64,000 bases of DNA. Origin: Rapana venosa. Its lineage: Eukaryota > Mollusca > Gastropoda > Neogastropoda > Muricidae. A program made the translations under genes and the position numbers. The notes beneath the pieces are model-generated. The model was not told the DNA's origin and did no database searches. It saw nothing but the letters and a program-made list of their open reading frames with translations. Below, in pieces: positions 31,001-41,099 of the stretch. Position 1 is the first letter of the stretch; every line of letters starts with the position of its first letter. The stretch spans positions 48,263,825 through 48,327,824 of the forward strand of contig CM054138.1 in NCBI GenBank assembly GCA_028751875.1, read 5' to 3'.

Positions 31001-32931
31001 AAAACTTGTGAAAAAAAATGCATAATACTTGGGGGAGGGGGCTCTTACATTACCTGCCAAATGTTGCATAACATTACAATGATTTACATTATCTGTTAGA
31101 CTATTGACCAACATTTTAAAAATATTGTTCCTCAGCAAGAGCTCCCAGATTCACCAATGGTGAGATTTTGGATATATATGTGACCTTTAAACAAAATTTT
31201 GTTTACCTACCATTAACCACTAGACTGCCCCACCCCGGAAATTTTCCGGGGCTAAATGTGCACTCTATACGCCTACAACCCGGAAATTTTCCGGGGCTAA
31301 ACGTGCACTCTATATGCCTATAACCCGGAAAATTTCTGGGGTTTTGAACCGAGGTAAACAAGCCAGCTTCCTTGACTACAGTTAAAGGGAAAGAACTCAA
31401 AAAAACTTGCAGAGATCGATCTTCTGTTGCTTGGCAACATCCAGCTGCAAAAATCGTGGCAAAAACGATCTGTTTTTAGCTCGTATTTTGTGTTATTATG
31501 CATGACTACTTGGGCAGTTCTTGTTTAAAATGGTTGACACTTCTCGTTGAAGGTATCAATAACTTTACACAGCTGAAAAAGTGGCAAATAATACTTTGGA
31601 TAATCCCGACAGTAATGAACGCGATCTTGTATTATTCAGGAGAAAGTGCTTTTTTTAAAAAAATGACTGAAATGACCCCAGAAAATTTCCGGGGTGGGGC
31701 AGTCTAGTGGTTACACATGATAGCTGTATCCATGAATTTTTTTTATGATGTTTTGTCATCCATTCCTACCCGCATTCAAGCACCTACTCTTCTGAGAGAC
31801 GAAAAGGGCTTTTATTTTTTAATGTGTGTGCAAGATGTTCTACGTGCGTATGCACATGGGGCCTCAGTATATAATCTCATCAGATGGACTTTTCAGGGAG
31901 TGTCCAGAGTAAGTCCTGATGTTAACTCCAGAGCAGGCACCTCCATGGTGCCTTGATCCTGGGCCATCAGATCACAAGCGCAATACCACTGAGCTATTCA
32001 CTTTTTCCTTAAGATTTCAACCCTCAATGATAGCTGGAACTGGAACCTGACAAGTAGCTCAGTTATAAATGTGTTTCTACAGAAATAATTAATAATAAGC
32101 AGCTCAGTTATAAATATGTGTTTCTAAATAGACTAATAATAATATCCTGTAAATAAAAAAAATTCCTGTCTTTTACAAGTTATCTGTTTCCAGTTGGGAA
32201 ACACCGGTAAATTATCTCAATAGTTATAGTCTTGGGCCACTTTTCCACAATGCCCCTAAGTTATCTTGCAAATTTTCCCATCTTCGGAAATTTGCAAATT
32301 GCTTAGTTGAGTACTAAGTGGCACAAGTGAGATACAGCCTATATAAATTCCATTTATTATTATTATTATTATTATTATTATAAACTCTACGATTTTTTCC
32401 CATCTGGGAAGTGTTACAACTTACAATCATTGACAATATCAGTAAGATATTAGACGCCAAAATATTGAAATTAAAACAGAAACTATGTAGGCCTAAGAAA
32501 TAGGGGGGGGGGGGGGGGGGGAGAACTCCAGAAGAGGCGCGGTCCTCGCTAGAACTAGTACACACAGTAGTACTACTACTATTAGGCTAGTCTAGAAGCA
32601 GAAGTAGTATACACACTGTAGTACTACTACTACTAGGCTAGTCTAGAAGCAGTAGTATCACTCATCACATCACAGACCAGGCACAGTTTCGAGCTTGGCG
32701 TGCCTAATGTATAAAACATTACAGATAACTCGACAACAGAACTTAACTGATAAAAAATAGTATACTTACTTCTCTGCTTCGACTTATTTCACTATACGGC
32801 ATGAAAGAAAATATCTTAATCAAAATGTGTTCCGGGAGGTAAACTATGTTGAACAGTTCAGCCATCTTGGCAACCGGAAGTGATTCATTAGTGACCCATC
32901 GGTTACACTCCGGTCTTAGCTTGCGGGTCAT
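25764..32931 (-). CDS. FBXO28: FBXO28, F-box only protein 28, complete, 5 exons
   Basis: FBXO28 is the substrate-recognition subunit of an SCF (SKP1-CUL1-F-box) ubiquitin ligase in the nucleus. Exons 32770-32931, 30107-30355, 29456-29723, 28232-28335 and 25764-26780 join in frame to 599 residues; human is 368. F-box at about residues 28-65: 'LPEHILIKIFSFMPYSEISR' and then 'VCQTFNRICSREL', aligned with human 'LPIVAIENILSFMSYDEISQ'. The family signature 'PRKESERRNHALSRFVDVLS' follows, then 'LRDLSTMAMEHFEEFIVPLL', a coiled coil at about 262-318 ('IGEQNRIIAEQERQLQEQRR', human 'IIGEQNARLAELERKLRE'), and a basic tail. Extra length over human is mostly a Ser/Thr-rich stretch between coiled coil and tail. 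Start could also be the ATG at 32865 (MAELFN), which has the better context. Confidence 0.93.
27194..27650 (+). mobile_element. 5'-truncated Tx1/L1-like LINE copy inside (TC)n
   Basis: Starts ATTATGTCTAGGTTTAGACG straight after (CT)6C (27,181-27,193) and ends AATAAATCATTCGAGTTCAA..GAGTT straight before (TC)n (27,651-27,742). It matches the 3' end of the copy at 52,891-56,758, including the zinc-knuckle coding part ('TATGCCCATTATGTGAGCAA') and the 3' UTR. In FBXO28 intron 4. Confidence 0.85.
27651..27742. repeat. (TC)n microsatellite, 3' flank of the LINE copy
   Basis: Long TC tract with TTC and CCT interruptions. Confidence 0.95.
27929..28147. repeat. (GA)n tract and poly-C run
   Basis: (GA)n with AAGAG interruptions 27,933-28,025; poly-C of 22 at 28,126-28,147. 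In FBXO28 intron 4. Confidence 0.9.
28232..28335 (-). CDS. FBXO28: FBXO28 exon 4
   Basis: 104 nt, acceptor TTTGCAG|GCATGTCC, donor AGTCAG|GTAAGA, phase 1 to 0. Encodes 'SMSIIDCAWPMPLNPVSPPW...'. A (GA)n tract in the intron starts about 10 bp past the donor. Confidence 0.85.
28372..28790 (-). repeat. Main-family SINE with head B, core and tail 2
   Basis: Tail 2 at left (CCAATGGTGAGATTTTTGCA and GTCGCCGCATTCCAACTCTG, split by a poly-C-rich stretch), core 'AAAGGCCTACTCTTCTCAAA', and head B at right, on the minus strand 'CACCTGCCTAACAAGAAAAC' with GAATTCGATTCCCAGCC as B box. In FBXO28 intron 3. Confidence 0.7.
29456..29723 (-). CDS. FBXO28: FBXO28 exon 3
   Basis: 268 nt, acceptor CCTCAG|GTTCTG, donor GGCAA|GTGAGT, phase 0 to 1. 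'VLDELYQLLHRLQ...' and 'LRDLSTMAMEHFEEFIVPLL', then a Ser/Thr-rich end. Confidence 0.93.
30107..30355 (-). CDS. FBXO28: FBXO28 exon 2
   Basis: 249 nt, acceptor TGTGCAG|GTTTGC, donor GGAATG|GTAGGC, phase 0 to 0. Contains 'PRKESERRNHALSRFVDVLS' and ends 'LELCCFIPGM', human 'SNLCCFIPGK'. Confidence 0.95.
30715..30885 (+). repeat. Main-family SINE, 5'-truncated, tail 1
   Basis: 'CATCTTGCGCACAAGTTAAA', GTAGGCCATTGTGTGCCGGT, GTGGACTGGATGTAAAACAG, TTATTCCATTATCCTCAATA. In FBXO28 intron 1. Confidence 0.8.
31128..31992 (-). repeat. Main-family SINE (head A, core, tail 2) split by a MITE
   Basis: Tail 2 at 31,128-31,216 (CACCAATGGTGAGATTTTGG ... ACCATTAA), MITE 31,217-31,710, then the rest of the tail ('GATAGCTGTATCCATG'), core ('TGCACATGGGGCCTCAGTAT') and head A to about 31,992. 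Confidence 0.7.
31217..31710. mobile_element. 494-bp MITE with 35-bp inverted ends, inserted at TTAA
   Basis: Left end CCACTAGACTGCCCCACCCC then GGAAATTTTCCGGGG; the right end is its reverse complement with one mismatch in 35 bp. Flanked by TTAA (31,213-31,216) and TTAC (31,711-31,714), as expected for a piggyBac-type TTAA duplication with one later change. Just inside the left end are three ~44-bp repeats of CCCGGAAATTTTCCGGGG followed by GTGCACTCTATA. No transposase coding seen. Confidence 0.85.
32345..32660. repeat. (ATT)n, poly-G and a 2-copy CTAG-rich tandem repeat
   Basis: (TTA)n near 32,352-32,380, poly-G of about 19 near 32,503-32,521, then two ~57-bp copies of 'AGTACTACTACTA' + 'GGCTAGTCTAGAAGCAG' at 32,549-32,655. 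In FBXO28 intron 1, close to exon 1. Confidence 0.75.
32770..32931 (-). CDS. FBXO28: FBXO28 exon 1, first half of the F-box
   Basis: 54 codons from ATG 32931, donor GAGAA|GTAAGTA, phase 0. A second in-frame ATG at 32865 lies in a stronger context (AAGATGG) and may be the true start, giving a protein 22 residues shorter. A decayed copy of this exon and its donor lies at 38,385-38,520. Confidence 0.82.
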
Positions 32932-33359
32932 GTAAACCTAGTAGGCTAGCCTTGGCCTACAGGATGCCTTCATCGCCTGGGCTTTATCACAGTTCTTGAT
33001 TAAACCGTTGACGCTGGGGGCAACAGCAAAGTGAGAGGCTGTACCATGATTAGTGGCTTTCCCACTCATGGAATTCCACTTCACAGCTTAGTCTTTAATA
33101 ACTGACTATGACTCTGACTAGGAGGCTTGACTTGCAGTACTTGGGTGCTGCAGTCCTGGAGGCTAGTTGGTCTTAGAACATTTCCAACACTGACTGTCCG
33201 TATGCCCTCTTGGCCGAGAGAATGGGGTGGGCTGTGGGAAAGGTACCTCCCACTTTAATCAAATTTCTGCCCAATTTCTGAATAAGCAGCTGCCTCCTTG
33301 ACTGTTTTGGAGGTCATTGGAACAGGACAAACATGTATCCTATGACAATGACAATGACA

Positions 33360-33428
33360 ATGACAAATTCTTTTATTTCGAGGATAATGAATAAGCACAC
33401 ATGTTCTTTTTTACATCCAGTCCCCGCC
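33360..33428 (-). repeat. SINE tail-1 fragment preceded by (TGACAA)n
   Basis: ATTCTTTTATTTCGAGGATA and TTTTTTACATCCAGTCCCCG only; the run of TGACAA units just before it looks like an expanded tail. Confidence 0.65.
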
Positions 33429-34049
33429 CGTTAGGGATACATCTTAATAATGATAACCCAATACTTATACAGTCTCACAATAAAAGCAAGGGGAAATAAC
33501 CCTTTTCAAAACAGCTCCCCCCCCCCCCCAACAACCCCCCTCCCCAAAGCAAGAAAATAAAAGAAAACCATAAAAATACCCCACCCCACCCCCACCCCCC
33601 AAAAAAACCTTAACCAAACAAACAAACAAACAAAACAAAAGAGAAGGAAAAACCAAACCAACAAAGATGATAAAAAAGAGAAAAACAGACAGACAACAAC
33701 AACAAGAACAAAAACAACAACAGAGCCAAGAAAAATTAACACAACCAAACTTAATAAGTCATAAAGATTAACATCTACATTGTCAAATGGTACACATACT
33801 TGTTACACATAATTATAAATCAATTAATTAACAAACAAGATCATTTCAAATAACAATGAAATATTTCACTCAAACTCCCATTCAATTAGTGAAAAAATCA
33901 AGAAATCAAAAAATCAAATGAATAAACAAAACCAATTAAACAAGAAAAAAAGACCCACAAAACACTCCCCTTCCCAACACCCTCTCCCCTAAACAAACAA
34001 CAACCCCCCAAAAGTCCAGACTAAATACAGCTGGCGGCCGCGTCGCGCG

Positions 34050-34203
34050 CGCGCACACACACACACACACATACACACACATACACACACACTTACGCAC
34101 GTATAGCCACGCATGCACACCACACACACACACACACACACACACTCTCTCACACATACACACTCACACACATAATACACACACAACACACACACACACA
34201 CAA
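34050..34203. repeat. (CA)n microsatellite, interrupted
   Basis: CA tracts with TA, CT and ACGCACG interruptions, beginning after CGCGCGCGCG. Confidence 0.9.
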
Positions 34204-34477
34204 TCCTGGATACATAATCCATTCGCAAGACATTTCCTCACATACAAGATAATAGACATGTCATAATTATCAAAATATCATAACCGTACATTTGTACAGA
34301 CAAAACCAGGAAATAAACATTATTTGATGTACGAAGACAGCAAGCCACAAAGCATCAAGAAAAATGACCAATCTAACATCAGCTATTTCAACAATAAACA
34401 CACAGAACTGCTTTCTTTCCGCTCTCATCTGCACACACTGTGAATGGGCGCTCATTACTACTCGTTGACACACACAT

Positions 34478-34512
<35 letters not shown>

Positions 34513-34767
34513 TATTCATGCATGCGCAATCCTATATACACATTATTAAAATTGATACAAAAGTCCACAGAAGTAATGAAAATTGTCCAACAGAACATTG
34601 CAAATTAACAATCCTACCATTCTGCATTAACAACAAAATACACCTAAACTTCATTTTAAGGGGGGAAAACTCAGACAAGTTCATTGTTAACAAAATCAAA
34701 ACAAGCAAGGGCACACACACACACACACACACAACATTACAATTCAAAGCAAGCTCACTAATGTCAG

Positions 34768-34769
<2 letters not shown>

Positions 34770-34801
<32 letters not shown>
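34770..34801. repeat. (GA)n microsatellite at the 3' end of the CR1/L2 LINE
   Basis: 16 GA units, directly next to the LINE 3' end. Confidence 0.95.
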
Positions 34802-34805
<4 letters not shown>

Positions 34806-35352
34806 AATTTGGTATAATGCAAGGGAGGATATATTTACTTTGTTTCCAACAGATCAATTGTGGATTTTTATTTTTGATGCATCAAGTGGATGAAAAATGA
34901 CTTTTGAAGATTGTTAATGATTGGAGTTGTCTAAATGAGTCAGGAAGGGAGTTCCACAGCACAGGGCCTGAGTAAAGTAAGCTAGATTTGAACAAATCTA
35001 TTCTTGGGATTGGGACACATGGCTTTTCGGTATTTCTGGAATGATTCATTGGGAACTTGTCTTTAAGGATGGGGGAAAAGTTCTGTCATTATCTTAAAAC
35101 ATCATGATGCCTTTGTTAAATCTTAGTCTTTGGTGTAGGGGAAGAATATTTAACTGGGTATAATCCACTTCTAGTAAGGTAGTCTTCTTCAGAAGAACCA
35201 GTTTAAGAGCACGTTTATACAGACTTAATAATGGTTTCATAGTGTTTGCACTAGCAGAATCCCACAGGGTTGAAGCATATCTATTGAGGATTGTATATAA
35301 GCTTGAAAGAATAGTTTTCTTGAATGAAAGTCAAGAAAATGTTTGATTTTAG

Positions 35353-35688
35353 TCAGTTGGTATACTCTTTGAGACATGTATTTGCACAGATGGGATATGT
35401 GATGGTACCAGCTGAGATTTCATCAATTGTTACTCCTAGAACTTTGTGGTGAGAGGCTTGTTCTATTGTTTCCTTTTCAATATGGATTGGAGAAAATTTA
35501 TGAGATAGATTTTGTCGCTTTTGTCTGGTAGTGATAAGCATGCATTTTGTTTTTTGGGGGTGTATAGACATGTGATTTAGTTCAGTCCATTTGACAAGAT
35601 CATCAGTGCTATTTTGCAATGTCTTTGCAAGAGAGTTAATGTCAGTATGGCTTGTATGTATGGTTGTGTCGTCAGCAAAAGTTCGCAT
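35353..35688 (-). pseudogene. LINE reverse transcriptase, FADD active-site part
   Basis: 'FADDTTIHTSHTDINSLAKT' holds the catalytic Asp pair; 'LNHMSIHPQKTKCMLI' and 'HHKVLGVTID' are the usual following RT motifs. Confidence 0.85.
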
Positions 35689-36083
35689 TTAGATTTGATA
35701 TGGAGAGGAAGGTCATTTATGTATAATGAAAAGAGAATTGGTCCTAAGATGGATTCCTGTGGTACTCCATAATGAATGGGTTTTAGTGTGGATGTGGACG
35801 TAGCTATTGAAACACATTGTTGCCTGTAAGATAAGAAGCAAGAAGTTCAAGAGTATTTGTAGAGAGATTATATAAGTCTAGCTTTTTAATGAGAAGTTTT
35901 CGGTCAATTGTATCAAATGCTTTTTTGAAATCTACAAATAATACTCCACAAAATTTATTGTCATTAATGTTAGACAGCCAATTGTCTACAAGACTAGTTA
36001 ATGCCGTATGGCACGAGTGATTTTTCTAAATCCAGACTGATTTGGGTGAAGTAGTTGTTCATACTATATGATGGACTATGTGT

Positions 36084-36545
36084 TTATTCATATGTTTTTT
36101 CCAAGGGTTTTGAAAGGTAAGATAAAATAGAGATTGGCCTATAATTTGAGGGATCAGAAGTGTCTCCAGACTTGTGGATCGGAATCACCTTAGCAGTTTT
36201 GAAGGCGTTGGGGAAAAATGTTCTTATGAAACAAAGGTTATAGATATGTGTCAGAGTGTCTGTAATAACTGGAGCTGAGAGTTTCAGTATTCTGCCATCT
36301 ATTCCATCAAGACCACGCGTACTTGATTGTTTGAGGTGAGTCAGGTAATCGTAGACCTCAGAAACAGATATGAATGGTATGTGGAGTTTTGATGGAATAC
36401 GCTTTTCTTGGCAGAATTGTTTTAGTTCATTGAGATCATTGGACTTCGATTTATCATTGTTAATTATGTTACAAGAAATATTAATGAAGTGATTGTTTAG
36501 TTTTTCAGCAGAAATATCTTTAATTACGTTAGATTTGGAAGACAA
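36084..36545 (-). pseudogene. LINE reverse transcriptase, N-terminal part
   Basis: 'SSTRGLDGIDGRILKLSAPV' and 'AKVIPIHKSGDTSDPSNYRP' ISILSYLSKPLEK: RT motifs 0-2 of CR1/L2-type elements. Broken from the following palm by a stop. Confidence 0.85.
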
Positions 36546-36549
36546 TTGA

Positions 36550-37566
36550 TTATTTGTTATTTGATTGATTGCCTTCCATAGTCTTTGAATTTTGTTTGGA
36601 TGAAAGTAGATCTTGGAAATATTTCCTTTTCTCTCGCCGTTTTTGTGAATTTATGGCATTTCTTAATTTTTTTGCCTCCTCATAATATTTATGTTCTTTT
36701 AAGAAATCTCTAAGATAGCATGCTTCTTCTAGTTCCTTTGTAAACCAAGGTGGTTTGCGGACATGTTTAATCCTTATGGTTTTTAATGGGGCATGTTTGT
36801 TATAGATTTCAGTAAAAACTTTTATCCAGAACTCAATGGCCAGGTCTGGATCAGTAATATTGAATGTTTCCAAGAGCATGGAACTGCTTAACTCTAGTAA
36901 GAAAAGCTGCTCATTAAATTTTGCAAAAGAACGATAGGTTATAGTTTTATGGCCAGGTTTAGGAATTTTTGTTCCTTTTTTTGACCATGTGGTACAGACT
37001 GGGTAGTGGTCGCTACAGTTGTGTACAGGGACACAAGTTTCTATGATGTTTTTAGGGTCTGATACATAGATGTGATCAATGATTGTGTTAGAATTTGATG
37101 TGACTCTTGTGGGTGAAGTTACTAATTGGTGAAGATTGAATGAGTTAATAACTTGGGTCCATTGGTTGTTTACTTTTGCTAGGTCAATATTAAAATCACC
37201 TAGTAAGATAATTTCCCTAGATTCTAATAGGACTACGTTCATCATGGAGTCAAACTTGTCTATCCAATTTTTTCTTTCTGTTGGATTTCTGTAGCAGAAC
37301 CCCATTATAATAGGCGCTGCACCTTTTATAGCTACTTCGATCCAGATGGATTCTACTTCATAACGTTCAAGATGGAAAAGACGTTTGAACGTTACAGACT
37401 CACTAATATAGATTAAGAGACCTGTTTCTTTGGGCTTTTGCGGATCTTTTCGCATGATTTTATATCCTGGAATGGAAATGTCAGTGTAGAGTGTTAAGCC
37501 TAGTTGGAAAAAACTTGTGCTGATTTTCAACCATTTTTTAAAAGTATGAAAACATGCACTGCGCAC
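36550..37566 (-). pseudogene. LINE ORF2 endonuclease region (CR1/L2 group)
   Basis: Apurinic-type endonuclease motifs: 'REIILLGDFNIDLAKVNNQW' (Asp/Asn pair), 'STIIDH'-like 'SNTIIDHIYVSD', and 'NCSDHYPVCTTW' (catalytic Asp-His). The first part of the domain, before the Glu motif, is missing, so the copy is 5'-truncated. The region after it, rich in Lys/Arg, links to the RT. Confidence 0.85.
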
Positions 37567-38384
37567 TTGTGTTGGGGATTGTTTTCAGACGACAAAGGAC
37601 TGAGAGGGTACAGAGTTTGTTGGGAAAAAAAATAAAACCTTGCAAATTTGTGTAAATCCACACAAGTTTTTTCAGTCAGAGGCTTGTCTCACAGACAGTG
37701 TTTGTTTATTTTTATTATTATTTCTGTGGATGTCTTAGTATTTGCGGTATGAGTGTAAGAATAATATAGGAAAACAAGGAAAAGTGTCAAAATCTAAAGC
37801 AGGGTATAGCCTGTAACAGCATGTAAAACCCAGAACTGCTGCCGTAGTTAAATTAACGTCCCAGGGGAGATTTCCTATCTAGGGACTGTGCCAGACCTGT
37901 TTTTGTAGATTGCATTATAATCCCCACGGAGGTATCTGATTTTGGGACTGTGGAATTAAAAAAAGCAATGAATTTCCCCTCACTCCCCAAGACGGCCAAG
38001 CCAAGGGAGAACCCCAAGCCTCTTGTTCCATTAAAATCCAGACCTTGCGATCATATAATTTATGTCCTAGCGGAGTTGTAGAGCCAGAACTGAAAGGTGT
38101 GATCAACATATATGGGCCTGGTAACTTGGGATTATATTGTGTTCATCCAGTATCTCGTAATTATAGAATTGGATGTTATTGTTTAATGCAAGGGAACAAA
38201 CTACATTTTGCAGCTTATGACAAGGGACAAACTCTTTGTATATGCATGCTACACACAATTTAAATCAGGGTGGTTCAGACATGAATAAAAAGGTCAACCT
38301 TGATCCAGTTTTTTGTGTCTGTTGTAGATTATCAAAGAGAGAGAGAACATTACACAACATTTTACACATCGCTCAATAGCGGTA

Positions 38385-38520
38385 CATAATAAAAATAGCC
38401 ATACTTACTTCTCTGCTTTGACTTACTTCATAATAGGGTATGAAGGAAAATATCTGGATCAAAATGTGGTCCAGGAGGTAAAAAAACTGTTGAACGGTTC
38501 AGCCTTCTTGACAACCAATA
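38385..38520 (-). pseudogene. Decayed duplicate of FBXO28 exon 1 with its splice donor
   Basis: Closely matches 32,740-32,885: 'CAGAGAAGTAAGTAT' donor kept, and the coding part aligned base by base. The second ATG (MAELFN) has become AAG and an extra base shifts the frame to a stop after 'TSWTTF', so it cannot make an F-box. Homology runs about 20 bp into the intron, so it is a DNA-level copy, not a retrocopy. A SINE then inserted at its edge. Confidence 0.8.
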
Positions 38521-38527
38521 GTGACCT

Positions 38528-38960
38528 GATGGATGCTGGAGCTGAGTGGTTAAGACCATTTGACTTCAATCCCATTTATCCATGAAGTCACAGATTCAAA
38601 TCCTAGCGGTGTCTGATGAATTAAGGGTGGAGATGTTTACAATCTCCAAGGTCAACTTGAAGTGCAGACCTTCCAGTTCCTTTATTCCCTTTGTGTGTGT
38701 GTGTGTTGTGTGTGTGTGTGTGTGGTGTGTGTGTGTGTGTGTTTTGTGTGTGTGCAGAAAACCAAATAGGCAAATTAAAGATCCCGTAATTCATGTCAGT
38801 GTTTGGTAGGTTAGAATGAACATACTCGGTATACATCCCTGAAGTCAGAATGCGGCTACCTTCATGGTGGGCAAAAGCAGTCACATACACAAAATCTCAC
38901 CACTGGTGAACCTCAGAGCTCTAGTTCCGAAATGAAAAAACCTGAAAACAACAACAAAAC
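38528..38960 (+). repeat. Full-length SINE with head D and tail 2, 9-bp target duplication
   Basis: Head 'GAGCTGAGTGGTTAAGACCA', B box GATTCAAATCC, middle 'TTGAAGTGCAGACCTTCCAG', (GT)n, then tail 2 ('CATCCCTGAAGTCAGAATGC' to GAGCTCTAG) and AACAACAACAAAAC. Flanked by TAGTGACCT at 38,519-38,527 and 38,961-38,969. Shows that tail 2 is a true 3' end. Confidence 0.85.
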
Positions 38961-39849
38961 TAGTGACCTCTTGGCACATATGAGCCAGAACTTAAAGGTG
39001 TGGTGAATACATGTCTGTCTCCAATTGTTAAGGTTGCACTCTGTAATTGTCGGATAGCTCAAGGGCTTAGCAATACAGGCATATATTACGAAGCATGTTT
39101 TCACACAATGCAGATGCCAGTTTTTAAATTATTTTTTAATCATTATGATTGGCACACATATATATATACAGTTATAAAAAACCTAACTTTTCATCCAGAC
39201 AACATTACATCATTTCCATTTTACAGGCGTAAAAGACTGCTAGCTACACAAAGTACAAAAAGAATCAATCACCATTTTCGTTGTCAAGACAAGATTTATA
39301 ATTACATACAGAATTTTACTAATATTTTGAAATGAGCTTTCTACTAAGTTTATGTACTGGAACCATTTTTTCTGAAAATTAGTAAACTGCATTTGTTTGC
39401 AGTGCTCCAGCTTTTCCATTTCATATTCATATTTTAGTTAATTTAGAAAATTTCAAACATTAGGTTTTGTTTTATCAATCCGACATTTGTAAACATAGAT
39501 GCCAATTTGTGTTCCTAGACTGGAAGCGCTGATCATTTTTATTCACAAATGGAGCAAGCCATTTAGTTGCAAATGTAACTACTACATCTCCCTCTTTCAA
39601 GAATGGAACAAATTAAATCAGTCCTTGTTTTCAAATGTGACTTAGCTAAAGGGAATAACAAGGTTATCCACAAGATTTTATAGTCCTTCAGGCAGGATGG
39701 CTGTCTCCACTATTGGGTAGATCTTCAAGTTGTGCCTAGAAGAATGGGGTCAATGAGAATGTGACAGGATATGTCAGAGTGATGCTGTAAATGGCAGAAT
39801 CAAGGTGAGCAAAATGGGCATAGTGACTCTGGAATATAACAAAATATGG

Positions 39850-39985
39850 CTCTCCCCTATCATTATTCATCCCATGCTCACAAGTCAAATGTGCTGAGCC
39901 TGATTTGTCCGGCGTTTAAGCACTGCAACACATTTCTACTCATACAACAGTAGTTGCTGTCTGAGCGTTTGACAAAGAAGAAGAA
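39850..39985 (+). repeat. Dispersed repeat 'F' fragment with GAA tail
   Basis: 'CATGCTCACAAGTCAAATGT', GTTGCTGTCTGAGCGTTTGA, then CAAAGAAGAAGAA. Confidence 0.6.
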
Positions 39986-40524
39986 TTCCATGCCAAGTAA
40001 AAATATTTATGAAAACTGAGCCATAACACACAAGTAAGAGTTTTAAAGGATTTTTCTCTCTCACGTAACAATGTGTGCACATACACAAATACATCCCCAC
40101 CCACATAAATTTATCATAATTTTTTTTTCAATCTGAGATGGCAATCTGAAGATCCATTACAGAACATGAAAGCACAAAGAAAATTCTGAACTTCCATACA
40201 GGTACAAAGTACAATCTCTCTCTCTCTCCCTCCCCCCTCTCTCTCTCTCATGCTTATCCCTATTGCAGAATCAACTAAACACAAGTTTTTATTACCAAAG
40301 GCAAATGATGTTATTTTCCAATTTGTGATCACAGTTGTTAAAAGACAAAAAGTAAATAATAAAAAAACATGGATAGAAAGGACTTTATAAAGATCAGTAA
40401 AATCATTTCTATAAAATCACCACCCCTTCCATAATATAGCCACTGAAGCAACAACAAAAATCAACACCCCACCCCACCCCCACCCCCCAAAAAAACAAAA
40501 TGTGGACTGATTTGTCCTTGTTAA

Positions 40525-41099
40525 CCCTTGCACTTCTGGATACAATTATTGGTGCTCACAGGAATTGCACTTAAAACCAAGAATTTTTAGCCATGGTTAC
40601 CGTTGTTCTATTTTAGGGTTTTTATATGCTTATGAATAACACTAGATAGGTAAACCTATACATTTTTTGAAAGTAGAGACAATGTAGAATGTGATACAAA
40701 AAACAAAAGGACATTACCTAGTATGTAGCAGGAGATATCCCACAAATTGTATTGAAAAAAACTCCCTGACAGGTAAGCCACCCCACCCTCCAACCCTTGT
40801 CAACTATACCCCTTTCATGGCAGAGTCACGAGACGGAATGAACAACAAGGCAAAGCAACATGTGTTAGAGGCATTGGTAGTGTGAGATAAGACTCCACTT
40901 CATTCACCATCATTACTTTGGTCACTAGCCTATCACTTCCAACAAATGACTCCTTTGGGGTGGTGTCAACAACATTCCTTTTGAGTAACGCTAATCACAC
41001 AAAGGAATGGAAGTTGGACACTTGAGGGACGCAACACCACGATCGTGGCCCATCGCAGTTTACTGGGAAGCCACGATCATGGCCCACCGTGCTGTAAAG
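40525..41099. mobile_element. Possible TTAA-flanked MITE
   Basis: TTAA|CCCTTGCAC at the left (TTAA 40,521-40,524) and GTGCTGTAAAGG|TTAA at the right. The inverted ends match only loosely. Two near-copies of CACGATCGTGGCCCA sit inside the right end. No coding. Confidence 0.3.

Larger units (their letters stand above)
34803..37566 (-). mobile_element. CR1/L2-group LINE, 5'-truncated and frame-broken
   Basis: Minus-strand order: endonuclease (36,550-37,566), start of reverse transcriptase (36,084-36,545), RT centre with frameshifts (35,690-36,080; 'LFVDFKKAFDTIDRKLLIKK' and YGVPQ..SILGP can be read), the RT active-site block with 'TFADDTTIHTSH' (35,353-35,688), then the C-terminus ending in a 'GPVLWNSLPDSFRQLQSL'-type block, and a 3' end that abuts (TC)n (34,770-34,801 read as GA on the plus strand). 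Several stops and shifts make it inactive. Confidence 0.88.

Noticed and set aside
38045..38263. 72-codon open frame 'MRSYNLCPSGVVEPELKGVI...'
   Set aside because: No recognisable domain, no splice partners, lies in repeat-rich DNA; a short piece (GAGCCAGAACT.AAAGGTGTG) recurs at 38,979, suggesting a repeat.
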